A stretch of 64,000 bases of DNA from the NCBI GenBank assembly GCA_964246015.1, contig CAXTPG010000002.1, positions 1-64,000 of the forward strand, read 5' to 3'. The stretch comes from JBBROS01 sp964246015. Its GTDB lineage: Bacteria; Pseudomonadota; Alphaproteobacteria; Acetobacterales; Acetobacteraceae. Under the pieces are notes generated by a model. The model worked only from the letters and a program-made list of their open reading frames with translations. It did no database searches and had not been told where the DNA came from. The position numbers and the translations under genes were made by a program. Below, one piece after another: positions 27,443-37,200 of this stretch (positions are counted from its first letter, which is position 1; each line of letters starts with the position of its first letter).

Positions 27443-29659
27443 TTGCCGCGGAGAAAGCCTGTGTCCCAGCCCGTCGCCGTGATCGGATCCGACAGCCCCG
27501 ACCGGTTCATCAACCGCGAGCTGTCCTGGCTGGATTTCAACCACCGCGTCGTGGAGGAGGCCGAGAACGAGCGCCATCCCCTGCTGGAGCGGCTGCGGTT
27601 CATCTCCATTTCGGCGTCCAACCTCGACGAGTTCTTCTCCGTCCGGGTCGCGGGGCTCATGGGCCAGGCGAAGGCCGGCATCACCGCCCTCAGCCCCGAC
27701 GGCCGCACGCCGGCCCAGCAACTGGGTGAGATCCAGGGCCGGGCGCAGCGTCTGATCGACGAGCAGCAGCGCGTCTGGAAGGACATGCGCGGGCGGCTGC
27801 GCGAGGCGGGGATCGAGGTCTGCGACGCGGCCAGCCTGTCCGACGAGGATCGCGCCTGGCTCGATCCCTGGTTCATGGACCGTGTCTTTCCGGTCCTGAC
27901 GCCGCTGGCCATCGACCCGGCGCATCCGTTCCCGTTCATCCCGAACATGGGCCTGGTGAAGGTGCTGAAGCTGCACCGGGACGAGGACGGGCACGGCATG
28001 CAGGCGCTGATCCCGCTGCCGGCGCTGATCGAACGCTTCATCCGGCTTCCGCCCGAGCCTGCGATCACCGGCGCCAACCACCCGCCCCGCATCCGCTTCG
28101 TGCTGCTGGAGGACCTGGTCGGCATGTTCCTCGACCGGCTGTTCCCGGGGTTCCGCGTCGTCAGCAAGGGCATGTTCCGGCTGATCCGCGACACCGGCGT
28201 GGAGTTCGAGGAGGAGGCCGAAGACCTCGTCCGGTCGTACGAGACCGCGCTGAAGCGCCGCCGCCGGGGCGTCGCCATCCACTTGAGCGTCGATGCCGCG
28301 ATGCCGGAGGAGCTGCGGGCCATCGTCATCGACGAGCTGGACGTCGACGAGAAGGGCATCCCGGGCGAGGAGGTGCTGATCCAGGACGGCATCCTGGGCG
28401 CCGCCGACCTCAAGCAGTTGATCGTCGACGACCGCCCCGACCTGCTGTTCCCCCCCTACACGCCCCGGTTCCCCGAGCGCATCCGCGACTTCGCGGGCGA
28501 CTGCTTCGCCGCCATCCGCGCGAAGGACATCATCGTCCACCACCCGTTCGAGAGCTTCGACGTCGTCGTGCAGTTCCTGCGGCAGGCCGCCGCGGACCCG
28601 CAGGTGGTCGCCGTCAAGCAGACGCTGTATCGCACCAGCCGGGACAGTCCGATCGTGAAGGCGTTGATCGAGGCGGCGGAGGCCGGGAAGTCCGTGACCG
28701 CGATGATCGAGCTGCGGGCCCGCTTCGACGAGGAAGCCAACATCCGCCTTGCCCGCACCATGGAGGCGGCCGGCGTCCAGGTGGTGTTCGGGTTCATGGA
28801 GCAGAAGACGCACGCGAAGCTGTCGCTGGTGGTGCGGCGCGAGGGCGCGATCATGCGCAGCTACGCGCATTTCGGCACCGGGAACTACCACCCGATCACC
28901 GCGCGGATCTACACCGACCTCAGTTTCTTCACGACGGACCCGGACCTGACGCGGGACAGCGCGCGGCTGTTCAACTACATGACGGGGTATGCAAAGCCCG
29001 AGCGGATGGACAGCCTGGCCTTCAGCCCGTTGACGACGCGCAGCACGCTGGAGACGCTGATCGACAAGGAGGCGGAGCACGCCCGGGCGGGCAAGCCCGC
29101 CGCCATCTGGATCAAGATGAACAGCCTGGTCGACGACGCGCTGATCGACCGGCTGTATGCCGCGTCGCAGGCCGGCGTGCAGATCATGGTGATCGTTCGC
29201 GGCATCTGCTGCCTGCGGCCGGGGGTCCCCGGCCTGTCCGAGAACATCCGTGTGAAGAGCATCGTCGGGCGCTTCCTGGAGCACAGCCGCATCTACGTCT
29301 TCGGGAACGGTCACCGGCTGCCGGGGCGGCATGCGAAGGTGTTCATCAGCAGCGCCGACTGGATGGCCCGCAACATGGAATGGCGGGTCGAGACGCTGGT
29401 GCCCATCCACAACAAGACCGTGCACCAGCAGGTGCTGGACCAGATCATGGTCGTGAACCTGAAGGACACGCTGCAATCATGGGAGCTGGGGTCGGATGGG
29501 GCGTGGCGCCGGGTCGCGGCCGGGCCGAAGCCCGTTTCGGCGCACGACTACTTCATGACGAATCCCTCCCTGTCCGGCCGGGGCTCCGCCCTGCATGGCG
29601 CGGCGATCGTGCCGCCGCCCGCCCAGCAGCGCCGGCAGGACCGCGTGAGCCAGGATTGA
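27443..29659 (+). CDS. ppk: Polyphosphate kinase 1
   Basis: 738 residues. Builds polyphosphate from ATP at the membrane or in the cytoplasm. Hallmarks: NRELSWLDFNHRVVEEA at the start, ISISASNLDEFFSVRVAGL, the autophosphorylated histidine H476 in AHFGTGNYHP, and a second histidine near 614 in EHSRIYVFGNG. AAGGAGGG at 27431-27438 places the start at the TTG at 27443. An open frame further upstream would overlap hda by about 60 bases and lacks such a site. Sits between hda and ppx, a usual alphaproteobacterial order linking polyphosphate synthesis and breakdown. Confidence 0.96.
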   Translation: MPRRKPVSQPVAVIGSDSPDRFINRELSWLDFNHRVVEEAENERHPLLERLRFISISASNLDEFFSVRVAGLMGQAKAGITALSPDGRTPAQQLGEIQGRAQRLIDEQQRVWKDMRGRLREAGIEVCDAASLSDEDRAWLDPWFMDRVFPVLTPLAIDPAHPFPFIPNMGLVKVLKLHRDEDGHGMQALIPLPALIERFIRLPPEPAITGANHPPRIRFVLLEDLVGMFLDRLFPGFRVVSKGMFRLIRDTGVEFEEEAEDLVRSYETALKRRRRGVAIHLSVDAAMPEELRAIVIDELDVDEKGIPGEEVLIQDGILGAADLKQLIVDDRPDLLFPPYTPRFPERIRDFAGDCFAAIRAKDIIVHHPFESFDVVVQFLRQAAADPQVVAVKQTLYRTSRDSPIVKALIEAAEAGKSVTAMIELRARFDEEANIRLARTMEAAGVQVVFGFMEQKTHAKLSLVVRREGAIMRSYAHFGTGNYHPITARIYTDLSFFTTDPDLTRDSARLFNYMTGYAKPERMDSLAFSPLTTRSTLETLIDKEAEHARAGKPAAIWIKMNSLVDDALIDRLYAASQAGVQIMVIVRGICCLRPGVPGLSENIRVKSIVGRFLEHSRIYVFGNGHRLPGRHAKVFISSADWMARNMEWRVETLVPIHNKTVHQQVLDQIMVVNLKDTLQSWELGSDGAWRRVAAGPKPVSAHDYFMTNPSLSGRGSALHGAAIVPPPAQQRRQDRVSQD

Positions 29660-29660
29660 C

Positions 29661-31133
29661 TTGACCGGACAGGACAACGACGACGCCGCGCGCTGCGCGG
29701 TGGTGGACCTCGGCTCCAACTCCGTGCGCCTTGTGGTGTTCGAGGGGCGAGGCCGCAACCCGGTCGCGATCTTCAACGAGAAGGCGGTGCTGCGGCTGGG
29801 CCGGGGGATGACGGCGACGGGGCGGCTGAACGAGGCGGGCGTGCAGCAGGCGCTGCGGGTCATGGGCCGGTATGCCGCCGTCGCGCGCGCGATGGGCGCG
29901 GACCCGTTCGAGGTGCTGGCGACGGCCGCGGTGCGGGACGCGACCAACGGCGCCGAGTTCGTCGCCGCCCTGGAATCGCACATGGGCGGCATCCGCGTCC
30001 GCGTGCTGTCGGGCGCCGAGGAGGCGGCCTTGTCCTCCGCCGGCGTGCTGTGCGGCATCCCGGGGGCGGACGGCCTGCTGGCCGACATCGGTGGCGGCTC
30101 GTTGGAGCTGGTCCGGCTCGACACCGGGGGCGTGCGCCATTCGGCGACCCTGCGGCTGGGCGTGATCCGCCTTGCCGAACGGTCGGAGGGCGACCTGGCG
30201 CGCGCGCGGGAGATTGCGGAGGACGACCTGGCCGCCCTGCCCTGGCTGAACCAGGCGGCGGACCGGGACCTGTTCCTGGTCGGCGGCGCGTGGCGCGCGC
30301 TGGCGCGGGTGCACATGCAGCACGTCGGCTATCCCCTGCACATCGTGCACCATTACACCATCACGGCGGAGGCCGCCCGGACGCTTGCGGCGCTGGTGCT
30401 GGAGGGGCCGAAGCGCGGCCCGCGGCGCCGGGCCGAGGACCTGCCGTACGCCGCGACGGTGCTGCGCCGGCTGCTGCGGCAATCGGGCGCCCGCCGCGTC
30501 GTGTTCAGCGCGAACGGCATCCGCGAGGGCTGGTTCATGCAGCAGGTCGCCCCCGACGTGCGCCTGCAGGACCCGCTGCTGGAGGCCGCGCGGGAGATGG
30601 CGGCGCGGATGGGGCGGGACGCGACGATGCCGCCGGCCCTGATCGCCTGGACGGCGCCGCTCGCCGGCTCGGACACCGCCGAGACGATGCGGCTGCGCCA
30701 CGCCGCCTGCTGGATGTCGGACATCGGCAGCCACGACCACCCGGAATACCGCGCCGAGCAGGCGTTCTGGCGCGTGCTGCGCCAGCCTGGCGTGGGGCTG
30801 GATCACGCGACGCGCGCCTTCCTGGCGCTGGTCGTGGCACTCCGCTACGAGCCGGAGCCGGACGCGGCCTTCCTGGGGACCGCCCGCGCGTTGCTGGACC
30901 CGGGCGCCATCCAGCGGGCGCAGGTGCTGGGGGCTGCGCTGCGGCTGGCGTACATCCTTTCGGCCGGCACGCCCGGTCTGCTGTCCGCCACGTCGATCCG
31001 GCAGGAGCCGGGTCGGCTGGTGCTGCGGCTGAGCGGCGCCGGCGTGTATGCGGGCGAGGGGGTGGAGCGGCGGCTGGAGCGCCTGGCGACGGCGATGGGG
31101 ATGGCGTCCGGGCTTGAAGCGGCGGCGGCCTGA
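29661..31133 (+). CDS. ppx: Exopolyphosphatase, Ppx/GppA family
   Basis: 490 residues. Hydrolyses polyphosphate from the ends (or pppGpp in GppA members). The actin-like ATPase fold is shown by VVDLGSNSVRLVVFEG, EVLATAAVRDATN, VLSGAEEAALSS and ADIGGGSLELV, followed by a C-terminal HD-like helical region. The TTG start at 29661 is preceded by AGGA and lies one base after the ppk stop, so the two opposed activities are co-expressed. It is the last gene of the CDP-alcohol transferase/AI-2E/hda/ppk/ppx run. Confidence 0.95.
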   Translation: MTGQDNDDAARCAVVDLGSNSVRLVVFEGRGRNPVAIFNEKAVLRLGRGMTATGRLNEAGVQQALRVMGRYAAVARAMGADPFEVLATAAVRDATNGAEFVAALESHMGGIRVRVLSGAEEAALSSAGVLCGIPGADGLLADIGGGSLELVRLDTGGVRHSATLRLGVIRLAERSEGDLARAREIAEDDLAALPWLNQAADRDLFLVGGAWRALARVHMQHVGYPLHIVHHYTITAEAARTLAALVLEGPKRGPRRRAEDLPYAATVLRRLLRQSGARRVVFSANGIREGWFMQQVAPDVRLQDPLLEAAREMAARMGRDATMPPALIAWTAPLAGSDTAETMRLRHAACWMSDIGSHDHPEYRAEQAFWRVLRQPGVGLDHATRAFLALVVALRYEPEPDAAFLGTARALLDPGAIQRAQVLGAALRLAYILSAGTPGLLSATSIRQEPGRLVLRLSGAGVYAGEGVERRLERLATAMGMASGLEAAAA

Positions 31134-31232
31134 TCGTTGCTGACAATATTCGACTTGCACCGGGTTAACGCGCGTCGTACCAACCGGCCGGGCTGCCGCA
31201 TGCAAACGCGGCCCGCACAAGGATGCACGGAC

Positions 31233-31991
31233 ATGACGTTCGCCGCCCGGATCGCAGGCCTTGCCGTGCTCGGCACGCTTTCGTGCGCCGCCCCCGCCTT
31301 CGCGGCCGCGAACCTCGTGGTGAACGGCGATTTCGAGCTTGCCACGCTGTCGGGCTCGAACGAGTTCGGCAGCCGGTATTCGAGCAACCAGCTCACCGGC
31401 TGGACGACCAGCGGCTACAACTTCCTGTTCCGCTCGGGCGCGGCCGACACCACGGGCGCCACGGGCGAGTATGGCAACCTGCAGCTTTGGGGCCCGAACA
31501 ACGGGAGCGCCAACGGCCTGACCGCCGCCAGCCCGGCGGGTGGCGCCTATGTCGCGGCGGACGGCGCCTTCGGCACGGATGCCATCAGCCAGACCATCAC
31601 CGGCCTCACCGTCGGCGCGAACTACCTGCTGACCTTCTATTGGGCCGCTGCCCAGCAACAGAGCTACGACGGCCCCACGACCGAATCCTGGGGCGTGACC
31701 TTCGGCGCATCCACCTACAACACCGTCACGGTCAGCACGCCCAACCACGGCTTCACGCCCTGGCGGCAGGAGACGGTGGTCTTCCGCGCCACGTCGACCA
31801 GCCAGGTCCTGTCGTTCCTGGCGGCCGGCGCGCCGTCCGGCGTCCCGCCCTTCTCCCTGCTGGACGGCGTGTCCCTGGTCGCGGCGCCCGAGCCTGCCAC
31901 CTGGGGCATGATCGTCGTCGGCCTGACCGGCATCGCCTTCGTCGGCTGGCGGCGCCGCACGCCCCGCGCGCTGGCCGCCACGCCTGCCTGA
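31233..31991 (+). CDS. PEP-CTERM sorting-domain protein
   Basis: 252 residues: a signal peptide (TFAARIAGLAVLGTLSCAAPAFAA), a beta-rich domain starting NLVVNGDFELATLSGSNEFGS (DUF642/choice-of-anchor style), and a C-terminal sorting signal PEPATWGMIVVGLTGIAFVGWRRR with the PEP motif, a hydrophobic helix and arginines. Such proteins are cleaved by exosortase and exported to the envelope or matrix. An in-frame ATG at 31200 is an alternative start, but AAGGA at 31218-31222 favours 31233. No exosortase gene is visible in the window. The downstream desaturase and PrsT-like genes are on the same strand. Confidence 0.85.
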   Translation: MTFAARIAGLAVLGTLSCAAPAFAAANLVVNGDFELATLSGSNEFGSRYSSNQLTGWTTSGYNFLFRSGAADTTGATGEYGNLQLWGPNNGSANGLTAASPAGGAYVAADGAFGTDAISQTITGLTVGANYLLTFYWAAAQQQSYDGPTTESWGVTFGASTYNTVTVSTPNHGFTPWRQETVVFRATSTSQVLSFLAAGAPSGVPPFSLLDGVSLVAAPEPATWGMIVVGLTGIAFVGWRRRTPRALAATPA

Positions 31992-32057
31992 TCCGCCGGC
32001 CCCGACCGCGGCGCCACCATCGACAACGCCCGACGCGCGCACCATCTTCAGCCCCTG

Positions 32058-32867
32058 ATGCCGCCCAGCTTCATGCACACGCTGCTCGCCTTCGCCACCG
32101 AGGTGTTCCGCCTCGGCGTCTGGCTCGTGCTGCTCGCGGCGTTGTTCGTGCCCATCGAGCGGTGGTTCGCGCTGCGGCCGCAGAAGCTGCTGCGGAAGGA
32201 CATCGCCGCCGATCTCGGCTACTACTTCATCAACAGCCTGGTGCCCGGTTTCGTGCTCGGCCTGCCGCTTGCCGTCCTGGCCGCCGGCGCCCACCGCGTC
32301 ATGCCCGGCGCGTGGCAGGACGCGGTGGAGGGCGCGCCGCTCTGGCTGCGTCTGCCCGCGGCCCTGGTGATCGGCGAGCTGGGCGCGTACTGGGGCCATC
32401 GCTGGTCGCACGAGATCCCGTTCCTGTGGCGCTTCCACTCCGTGCATCACGAGCCCGAGCACATCGACTGGCTGGTCAACACCCGCACCCATCCCGTCGA
32501 CATGGTGTTCACCCGGCTCTGTGCGCTGGCGCCCCTCTATGTCCTGGGCCTGGGCGGTCCGGCGGGCGCGGCCGACAGCCTGGTTCCCGCGCTGGTGCTG
32601 ATCATCGGCGCTGCCTGGGGCTTTTTCATCCACGCCAACGTCCGCTGGCGCTTCGGCCCGCTGGAGCACCTGGTTGCGACGCCGGCCTTCCATCACTGGC
32701 ACCATACGCTGGAGGGTCCGATCGACCGGAACTACTCCGCCATGCTCCCCTGGCTGGACAAGCTGTTCGGCACGTTCCATCTGCCGCGCGACCGCTGGCC
32801 GAGCGAGTACGGCGTCGCTCCGGGGTCCGAGCCGGCGCCGGGCCGCGGCCGCGGCCCGATGCCATGA
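32058..32867 (+). CDS. Sterol desaturase/fatty acid hydroxylase family membrane enzyme
   Basis: 269 residues with four or so membrane helices and the di-iron histidine boxes of the family: HRWSHE (near 114), FHSVHHEPEH (near 127), and HHWHH late in the chain (near 213). These enzymes hydroxylate or desaturate lipids or carotenoids in the membrane using oxygen. The substrate here is unknown. The stop overlaps the start of the TPR gene (ATGA), so the two products are translationally coupled, which links the lipid enzyme to the PEP-CTERM-type TPR protein. Confidence 0.9.
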   Translation: MPPSFMHTLLAFATEVFRLGVWLVLLAALFVPIERWFALRPQKLLRKDIAADLGYYFINSLVPGFVLGLPLAVLAAGAHRVMPGAWQDAVEGAPLWLRLPAALVIGELGAYWGHRWSHEIPFLWRFHSVHHEPEHIDWLVNTRTHPVDMVFTRLCALAPLYVLGLGGPAGAADSLVPALVLIIGAAWGFFIHANVRWRFGPLEHLVATPAFHHWHHTLEGPIDRNYSAMLPWLDKLFGTFHLPRDRWPSEYGVAPGSEPAPGRGRGPMP

Positions 32868-35647
32868 CCCGCCGGCAGAAGATCGCCGCCGCCGCCACCC
32901 TGGGCTGCGTCCTGCTGGCCGGCACCGGCGCCTGGTTGCTGGTGCGCCGCGGCGACCCGCTGAACCGCGCGGAGCAGTTCATCGCCCGCGGCGACCTGCG
33001 CTCCGCCCAGGTGGAGCTGCGGAATGCCCTCCGCGCGCGCCCCAGGGATCCCGACGCCCATCTCCGCATGGCGCGGCTGCAGATGAAGCTTGCGGACCCG
33101 GTGGCGGCGGAGAAGGAGTTCAAGGTCGCCAGCAGCCTCGGCGCCGACCGGTGGGAGGTGATCCCGCAGCTCGGCGAGGCGATGCTGGCGCAGGGGCAGA
33201 CCTGGGAGACGCTCGACCTCGTGCCCGCCCGCGGCCCCTCGCCCGAGGTGACGGCGAAGCTGCTGCTGCTTCGCGGCATCGCGCAGATCGGCCTGAAGGA
33301 CCTGCGCGCCGCCGACCGGACGCAGGCGGAGGCCGAGGCCGCCGCCCCCGGCCGGCCCGAGACCGCGCTGATCGCCGCCCGTGTCGCCGCCGCCCGCAAC
33401 GACCTGCGCGGCACGCAGGCGAAGGTGGACGAGGTGCTCCGCCTCGACCCCCGGCAGATCGACGCGCTGCTGATGCGCGAACGGCTGCTGACCTCCGCGG
33501 GCGACCGTCCGGGCGCGCTGTCCTATGCCGACCGTGCCGTGCAGTCGGCGCCGTGGTCGGCGATGGCGCGGATGGCGCGGGCGAACCAGTTGATCTTCGC
33601 GGGGCAGGACCAGAAGGCGCAGGCCGACGTCGACGCGGTGCTGGAGGTGCAGCCCCGCTTCGTCGAGGGCATCTATCTCAACGCCGTGCTGCTGGCGCGG
33701 CGGGGCAAGCTGCAGGACGCGGCGGGGGAGCTGGTGAAGCTGGAAGGCGCGGCGTCCCGCTTCCCCCAGGCGCTGTATTACCAGGCGCTGGTGGCGACGA
33801 ATCTCGGCCAGTTCGAATCCGCGGCCGAGTATGCCCGCCGCTACGCCTTGCTGGCGCCCTCCGATCCCGACGGGCAGCGGATGCTGGCCCGCGCCGAGCT
33901 GGCCGCCAAGCGCCCCGCCCAGGCGCTGGCCGTGCTGCAGAAGGCCGTCGCCGAAGGCCAGGAGGACCCGGAGACGCTGGACCTGCTGGGCCGCGTCTAC
34001 GTCACGCTCGGCAACACGCCGGCCGCGATGGGGGCGTTCGAGAAGGCGGCGAGCCTCGCGCCGCAGGACGCGGCGATCCTGACGCATCTGGGCCTCGCGC
34101 AGTTCCAGCAGGGCCGGGCCGCCGACGCGACGGCGACGCTGGAACGCTCGGTGGGCCTGGCGCCCGGCCTGCAGACCGCGGGGGCCGCGCTGGTCGCCGC
34201 ATCGCTGGGCGTCGGCGACATCCCGAAGGCGGAGGCGGCGCTCGCCCGGCTCCGCAAGGAAGCCGGCGACAGCGAGGCGGTCGGCATCCTGACGGGCATG
34301 GTCCGCCTGCGCCGCCTGGACCTGGACGGGGCCGCGGCCGCGTTCACCGAGACGCTGCGGCAGTACCCGAACTCGCTCGACGCGCGCCTGCACCTGGCGC
34401 GCGTGGCGGTGCAGCAGGGGCGGCGGCGGGCGGGATTGTCGATGATGAACGACGTGCTGGCGCGCGACCCCGCCAACGTGCCGGCGCTGAACGCCTACCT
34501 GCCGCTGCTGGTCGAGGACGGGCAGCTTCCGCCCGCGATCCAGGCGCTGGAGGCCGCCCGCAAGGCCGACCCGAAGCAGCAGGCCTTCACCGTCATGCTG
34601 TCCGACGCGCTGGTCATGGCGGGCAACGCGGCCCGCGCCGCCACCCTGATGCGGGAGGCGATCGGCACCGCGAACCCGGCCCCGCCCGCCCTGCTCGGCG
34701 CCCTGGCGCGCGCGCAGTCGGCGGCCGGCACGCTGGACGCGGCGGCGGCGAGCTGGCGGGCGCTGCTGGCCCAGGCGCCGGCCGACCTCGGCGTGCGCGG
34801 TGCGCTGGTGGACCTGCAGGTGCGGACCGGCCAGGTCGACGCCGCGCGGGCCACGCTGCGGGAGGGGTTGAAGAGCCAGCCCGGCAACATCCGCATGATG
34901 ACGACCCTGGTGACCATCGACGCCACGGCCGGCGGGCTCGACGTGGCCCTGCGCACCGCCGACGCGTTGCGGGCGGACCCGGCCAACATGCCGTTCGCGG
35001 CCGCGCTGAAGGGGGACCTGCTGCTGCGCGCGGGCCGGGCCGGCGAGGCGGTGCAGGCGTTCGAGCAGGAATGGAAGGCGACCCCGTCGACCGCGATGCT
35101 GCTGCGCCTGGCTGCCGCGCGGACCGCGGCGGGACAGGACGAGGACGCGGCGCGGGAGCTGCGGGCCGGGCTTGCGGGCAACCAGGCGGCGCCCGAGGTC
35201 GCGCAGATGCTGGCGCAGCTCGACATCAAGGCGAAGCGCTGGGACGACGCGAAGGCGCACCTGGCGCTGGTGCTGGACCGGCGGCCCGACGACCCGTTCG
35301 CGCTCAACAACCTGGCCTGGACCTACCTCGTGACGGGCGACGGCCGTGCGCGCGCCACGGCCCAGCGCGCGTATCTGCTGTCCCCCACCGCCGACGCGGC
35401 CGACACGCTGGGCTGGATCATGGTGCGGGAGGGCGCGGCCAAGGCGGCGGTCCCGCTGTTGCAGCGGGCCAGCGAGCAGCGGCCGGACGATGCCTCGATC
35501 CGCTATCACCTGGCGGCGGCGCTGAAGGCCGACGGTCAGACGGACGAAGCCGCGACGCTGTTGCGCGCCCTGGTCGCCAAGCCCGCCGCCTTCGAGGACC
35601 GTGCCGCCGCCCAGGCGCTACTGGACGAAATGCCGCGCCGGAACTGA
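32864..35647 (+). CDS. PEP-CTERM/exosortase-associated TPR protein, PrsT-like
   Basis: 927 residues: an N-terminal hydrophobic segment with a cysteine (AATLGCVLLAGTG), which may be a signal-anchor or lipoprotein signal, then about 20 tetratricopeptide-like repeats to the end (for example NRAEQFIARGDLRSAQVELR and ALNNLAWTYLVTGDGRA). Length and order fit PrsT, the long TPR protein that accompanies exosortase/PEP-CTERM exopolysaccharide systems. ATG at 32864 overlaps the desaturase stop. The last 30 bases overlap the convergent MFS transporter gene. The PEP-CTERM gene lies just upstream of the desaturase. Confidence 0.83.
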   Translation: MTRRQKIAAAATLGCVLLAGTGAWLLVRRGDPLNRAEQFIARGDLRSAQVELRNALRARPRDPDAHLRMARLQMKLADPVAAEKEFKVASSLGADRWEVIPQLGEAMLAQGQTWETLDLVPARGPSPEVTAKLLLLRGIAQIGLKDLRAADRTQAEAEAAAPGRPETALIAARVAAARNDLRGTQAKVDEVLRLDPRQIDALLMRERLLTSAGDRPGALSYADRAVQSAPWSAMARMARANQLIFAGQDQKAQADVDAVLEVQPRFVEGIYLNAVLLARRGKLQDAAGELVKLEGAASRFPQALYYQALVATNLGQFESAAEYARRYALLAPSDPDGQRMLARAELAAKRPAQALAVLQKAVAEGQEDPETLDLLGRVYVTLGNTPAAMGAFEKAASLAPQDAAILTHLGLAQFQQGRAADATATLERSVGLAPGLQTAGAALVAASLGVGDIPKAEAALARLRKEAGDSEAVGILTGMVRLRRLDLDGAAAAFTETLRQYPNSLDARLHLARVAVQQGRRRAGLSMMNDVLARDPANVPALNAYLPLLVEDGQLPPAIQALEAARKADPKQQAFTVMLSDALVMAGNAARAATLMREAIGTANPAPPALLGALARAQSAAGTLDAAAASWRALLAQAPADLGVRGALVDLQVRTGQVDAARATLREGLKSQPGNIRMMTTLVTIDATAGGLDVALRTADALRADPANMPFAAALKGDLLLRAGRAGEAVQAFEQEWKATPSTAMLLRLAAARTAAGQDEDAARELRAGLAGNQAAPEVAQMLAQLDIKAKRWDDAKAHLALVLDRRPDDPFALNNLAWTYLVTGDGRARATAQRAYLLSPTADAADTLGWIMVREGAAKAAVPLLQRASEQRPDDASIRYHLAAALKADGQTDEAATLLRALVAKPAAFEDRAAAQALLDEMPRRN

Positions 35648-36802
35648 TGCGTGCCGGGCCGAGGTCTCGGGCGCGAAGGCCGCCATCGCGACGGCGGCCA
35701 GCCCCGCCCCGGCCAGGCCCAGCAGGGCCGCCTGGACACCGAACCGGTCCGCGACGGCGCCCGCCAGCGTCGTGCTGAGCGTGGCGCCGATGCCCGCCGC
35801 CAGGCCCAGCGCGCCCATGCACAGGTTGAACCGGTTGGTCCCGCGCGTGAGGTCGGCGGCGACCAGCGGCACCAGCACGCCCAGCCCGGCCGCGCTGATC
35901 CCGTCCAGCAACTGTATCAGCACGACCGGAACCGGCGCCTGCACGAGCGACAGCAGCGCCACCCGCAGCGGCAGCGCCCCCAGGGCGAGCAGCAGCAGGG
36001 GCCGCCGCCCCCAGCGGTCCGCCAGGGCGCCCATCCGCGGTGAGATCAGCGCCACCAGTGCCTGCGGCAAGACGATGCAGGCCGCGATCACGAGGCTGGC
36101 CCGACTGCCCGCCACGCGCGTCAGCTCCGCCCCCACCAACGGCAGCGCCGCGGCGTTCCCGAGGTGGAACAGCGCGATGCACAGCATGAACCCCAGCAGC
36201 CGCCGGTCCAGCAGCCGCCGCCAATCCCCTTGCGCCGAGACCGCCGCCTCCTGGTCTGTCGAGGGCTGGCGAACGGCGTGCAGCGCCACGAGCGCCGGCA
36301 GCATCAGTGCCGCGGTCAGGTAGAACACGGCGGCCTCGTCGACATAGGTGCCGACGGCGCCCATCACCCCCGCGGCGACCCCGCTGCCGATGGCGGCGAA
36401 GCGGGCATTGCGGCCCAGCCGCTCGCCCAGCCCAGCGCGGCCCACCAGGCGCAGGCTGACCGCCGCGATCGCCGGACCCAGCATGCAACTGGCGAAGCCG
36501 TGCAGCACCTCGGCCGCCAGCACCGGCAGCCGCCCCGGCCACACCGCCAGCAGCAGGGCGCTCGCCGCGACGGCGATGCACGACACCAGCGCCGCCAGCC
36601 GCTTGTTCCGCAGCGCGTCGACCGCGGCGCCGCCCGGCACCTGGCTGAGCATCGCGGCGATCGTGCCGAGACTGAGGGCCTGCCCGATCTCCTGCTGCGT
36701 CCATGCCTCGGACGCCAGGTAGACGGCGACGAACGGGCCGAACCCGGTCTGCACGCTGGCGACCAGCGCGTTGAAGGCGTCTAGCCCGCGGGCGGGAGTC
36801 AT
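35618..36802 (-). CDS. Major facilitator superfamily transporter
   Basis: 394 residues with about twelve hydrophobic segments. The loop 2-3 signature is partly conserved (GGAAVDALRNKRLAAL), and the second half repeats it as GALADRWGRRPLLLL. Substrate unknown; the overall look is of a drug or metabolite exporter. The ATG at 36802 overlaps the stop of the PRC-barrel gene (ATGA). Its 3' end overlaps the TPR gene by 30 bases on the opposite strand, so the two transcripts are complementary there. Confidence 0.88.
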   Translation of the reverse strand: MTPARGLDAFNALVASVQTGFGPFVAVYLASEAWTQQEIGQALSLGTIAAMLSQVPGGAAVDALRNKRLAALVSCIAVAASALLLAVWPGRLPVLAAEVLHGFASCMLGPAIAAVSLRLVGRAGLGERLGRNARFAAIGSGVAAGVMGAVGTYVDEAAVFYLTAALMLPALVALHAVRQPSTDQEAAVSAQGDWRRLLDRRLLGFMLCIALFHLGNAAALPLVGAELTRVAGSRASLVIAACIVLPQALVALISPRMGALADRWGRRPLLLLALGALPLRVALLSLVQAPVPVVLIQLLDGISAAGLGVLVPLVAADLTRGTNRFNLCMGALGLAAGIGATLSTTLAGAVADRFGVQAALLGLAGAGLAAVAMAAFAPETSARHASVPARHFVQ

Positions 36803-37200
36803 TTGGGTGGCGGCACGGCCATGGTCACGGGCGGATCGGCCGGGGTCGCCGGGCGCTTGTAGTCCGGCGTGTCCTTGATCTGGTCCAGCGTCATGTCGAG
36901 CGTGATGCGCCCGACGCCGACATTGGTCGTGAACCGCAGCGCCCGCCACGCGACGGCGATGCGCCGCGTGCCCATGCCGAAGAACCCGCCGACGTCGATC
37001 ACCGCCGCCCGCGGCTGCCCGGAGTCGTCCACCAGCACGTCGACGATCCGCCCGATCGAGTCGTTCTGCGGATCGCGCACGGTGCGGCCCAGCAGGCTGG
37101 CGGCCATGCCGTGATAGATGAACTCGTGCTGCGCCGGCGGCGGGTCCGCCTGCGCGGAAAGCAGCAGGGCGGCGGCCAGCAGGGCAGCCGCCCGGCGCAT
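36799..37200 (-). CDS. Secreted PRC-barrel domain protein
   Basis: 133 residues: a signal peptide (MRRAAALLAAALLLSAQA) and a PRC-barrel domain (SLLGRTVRDPQNDSIGRIVDVLVDDSGQPRAAVIDVGGFFGMGTRRIAVAW), then a proline-rich tail. PRC barrels occur in photosystem, ribosome-maturation and stress proteins. Secreted short versions are common in alphaproteobacteria and of unknown role. The ATG overlaps the rnd stop by one base (TGATG). It is co-transcribed with rnd upstream and the MFS gene downstream. Confidence 0.87.
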   Translation of the reverse strand: MRRAAALLAAALLLSAQADPPPAQHEFIYHGMAASLLGRTVRDPQNDSIGRIVDVLVDDSGQPRAAVIDVGGFFGMGTRRIAVAWRALRFTTNVGVGRITLDMTLDQIKDTPDYKRPATPADPPVTMAVPPPK

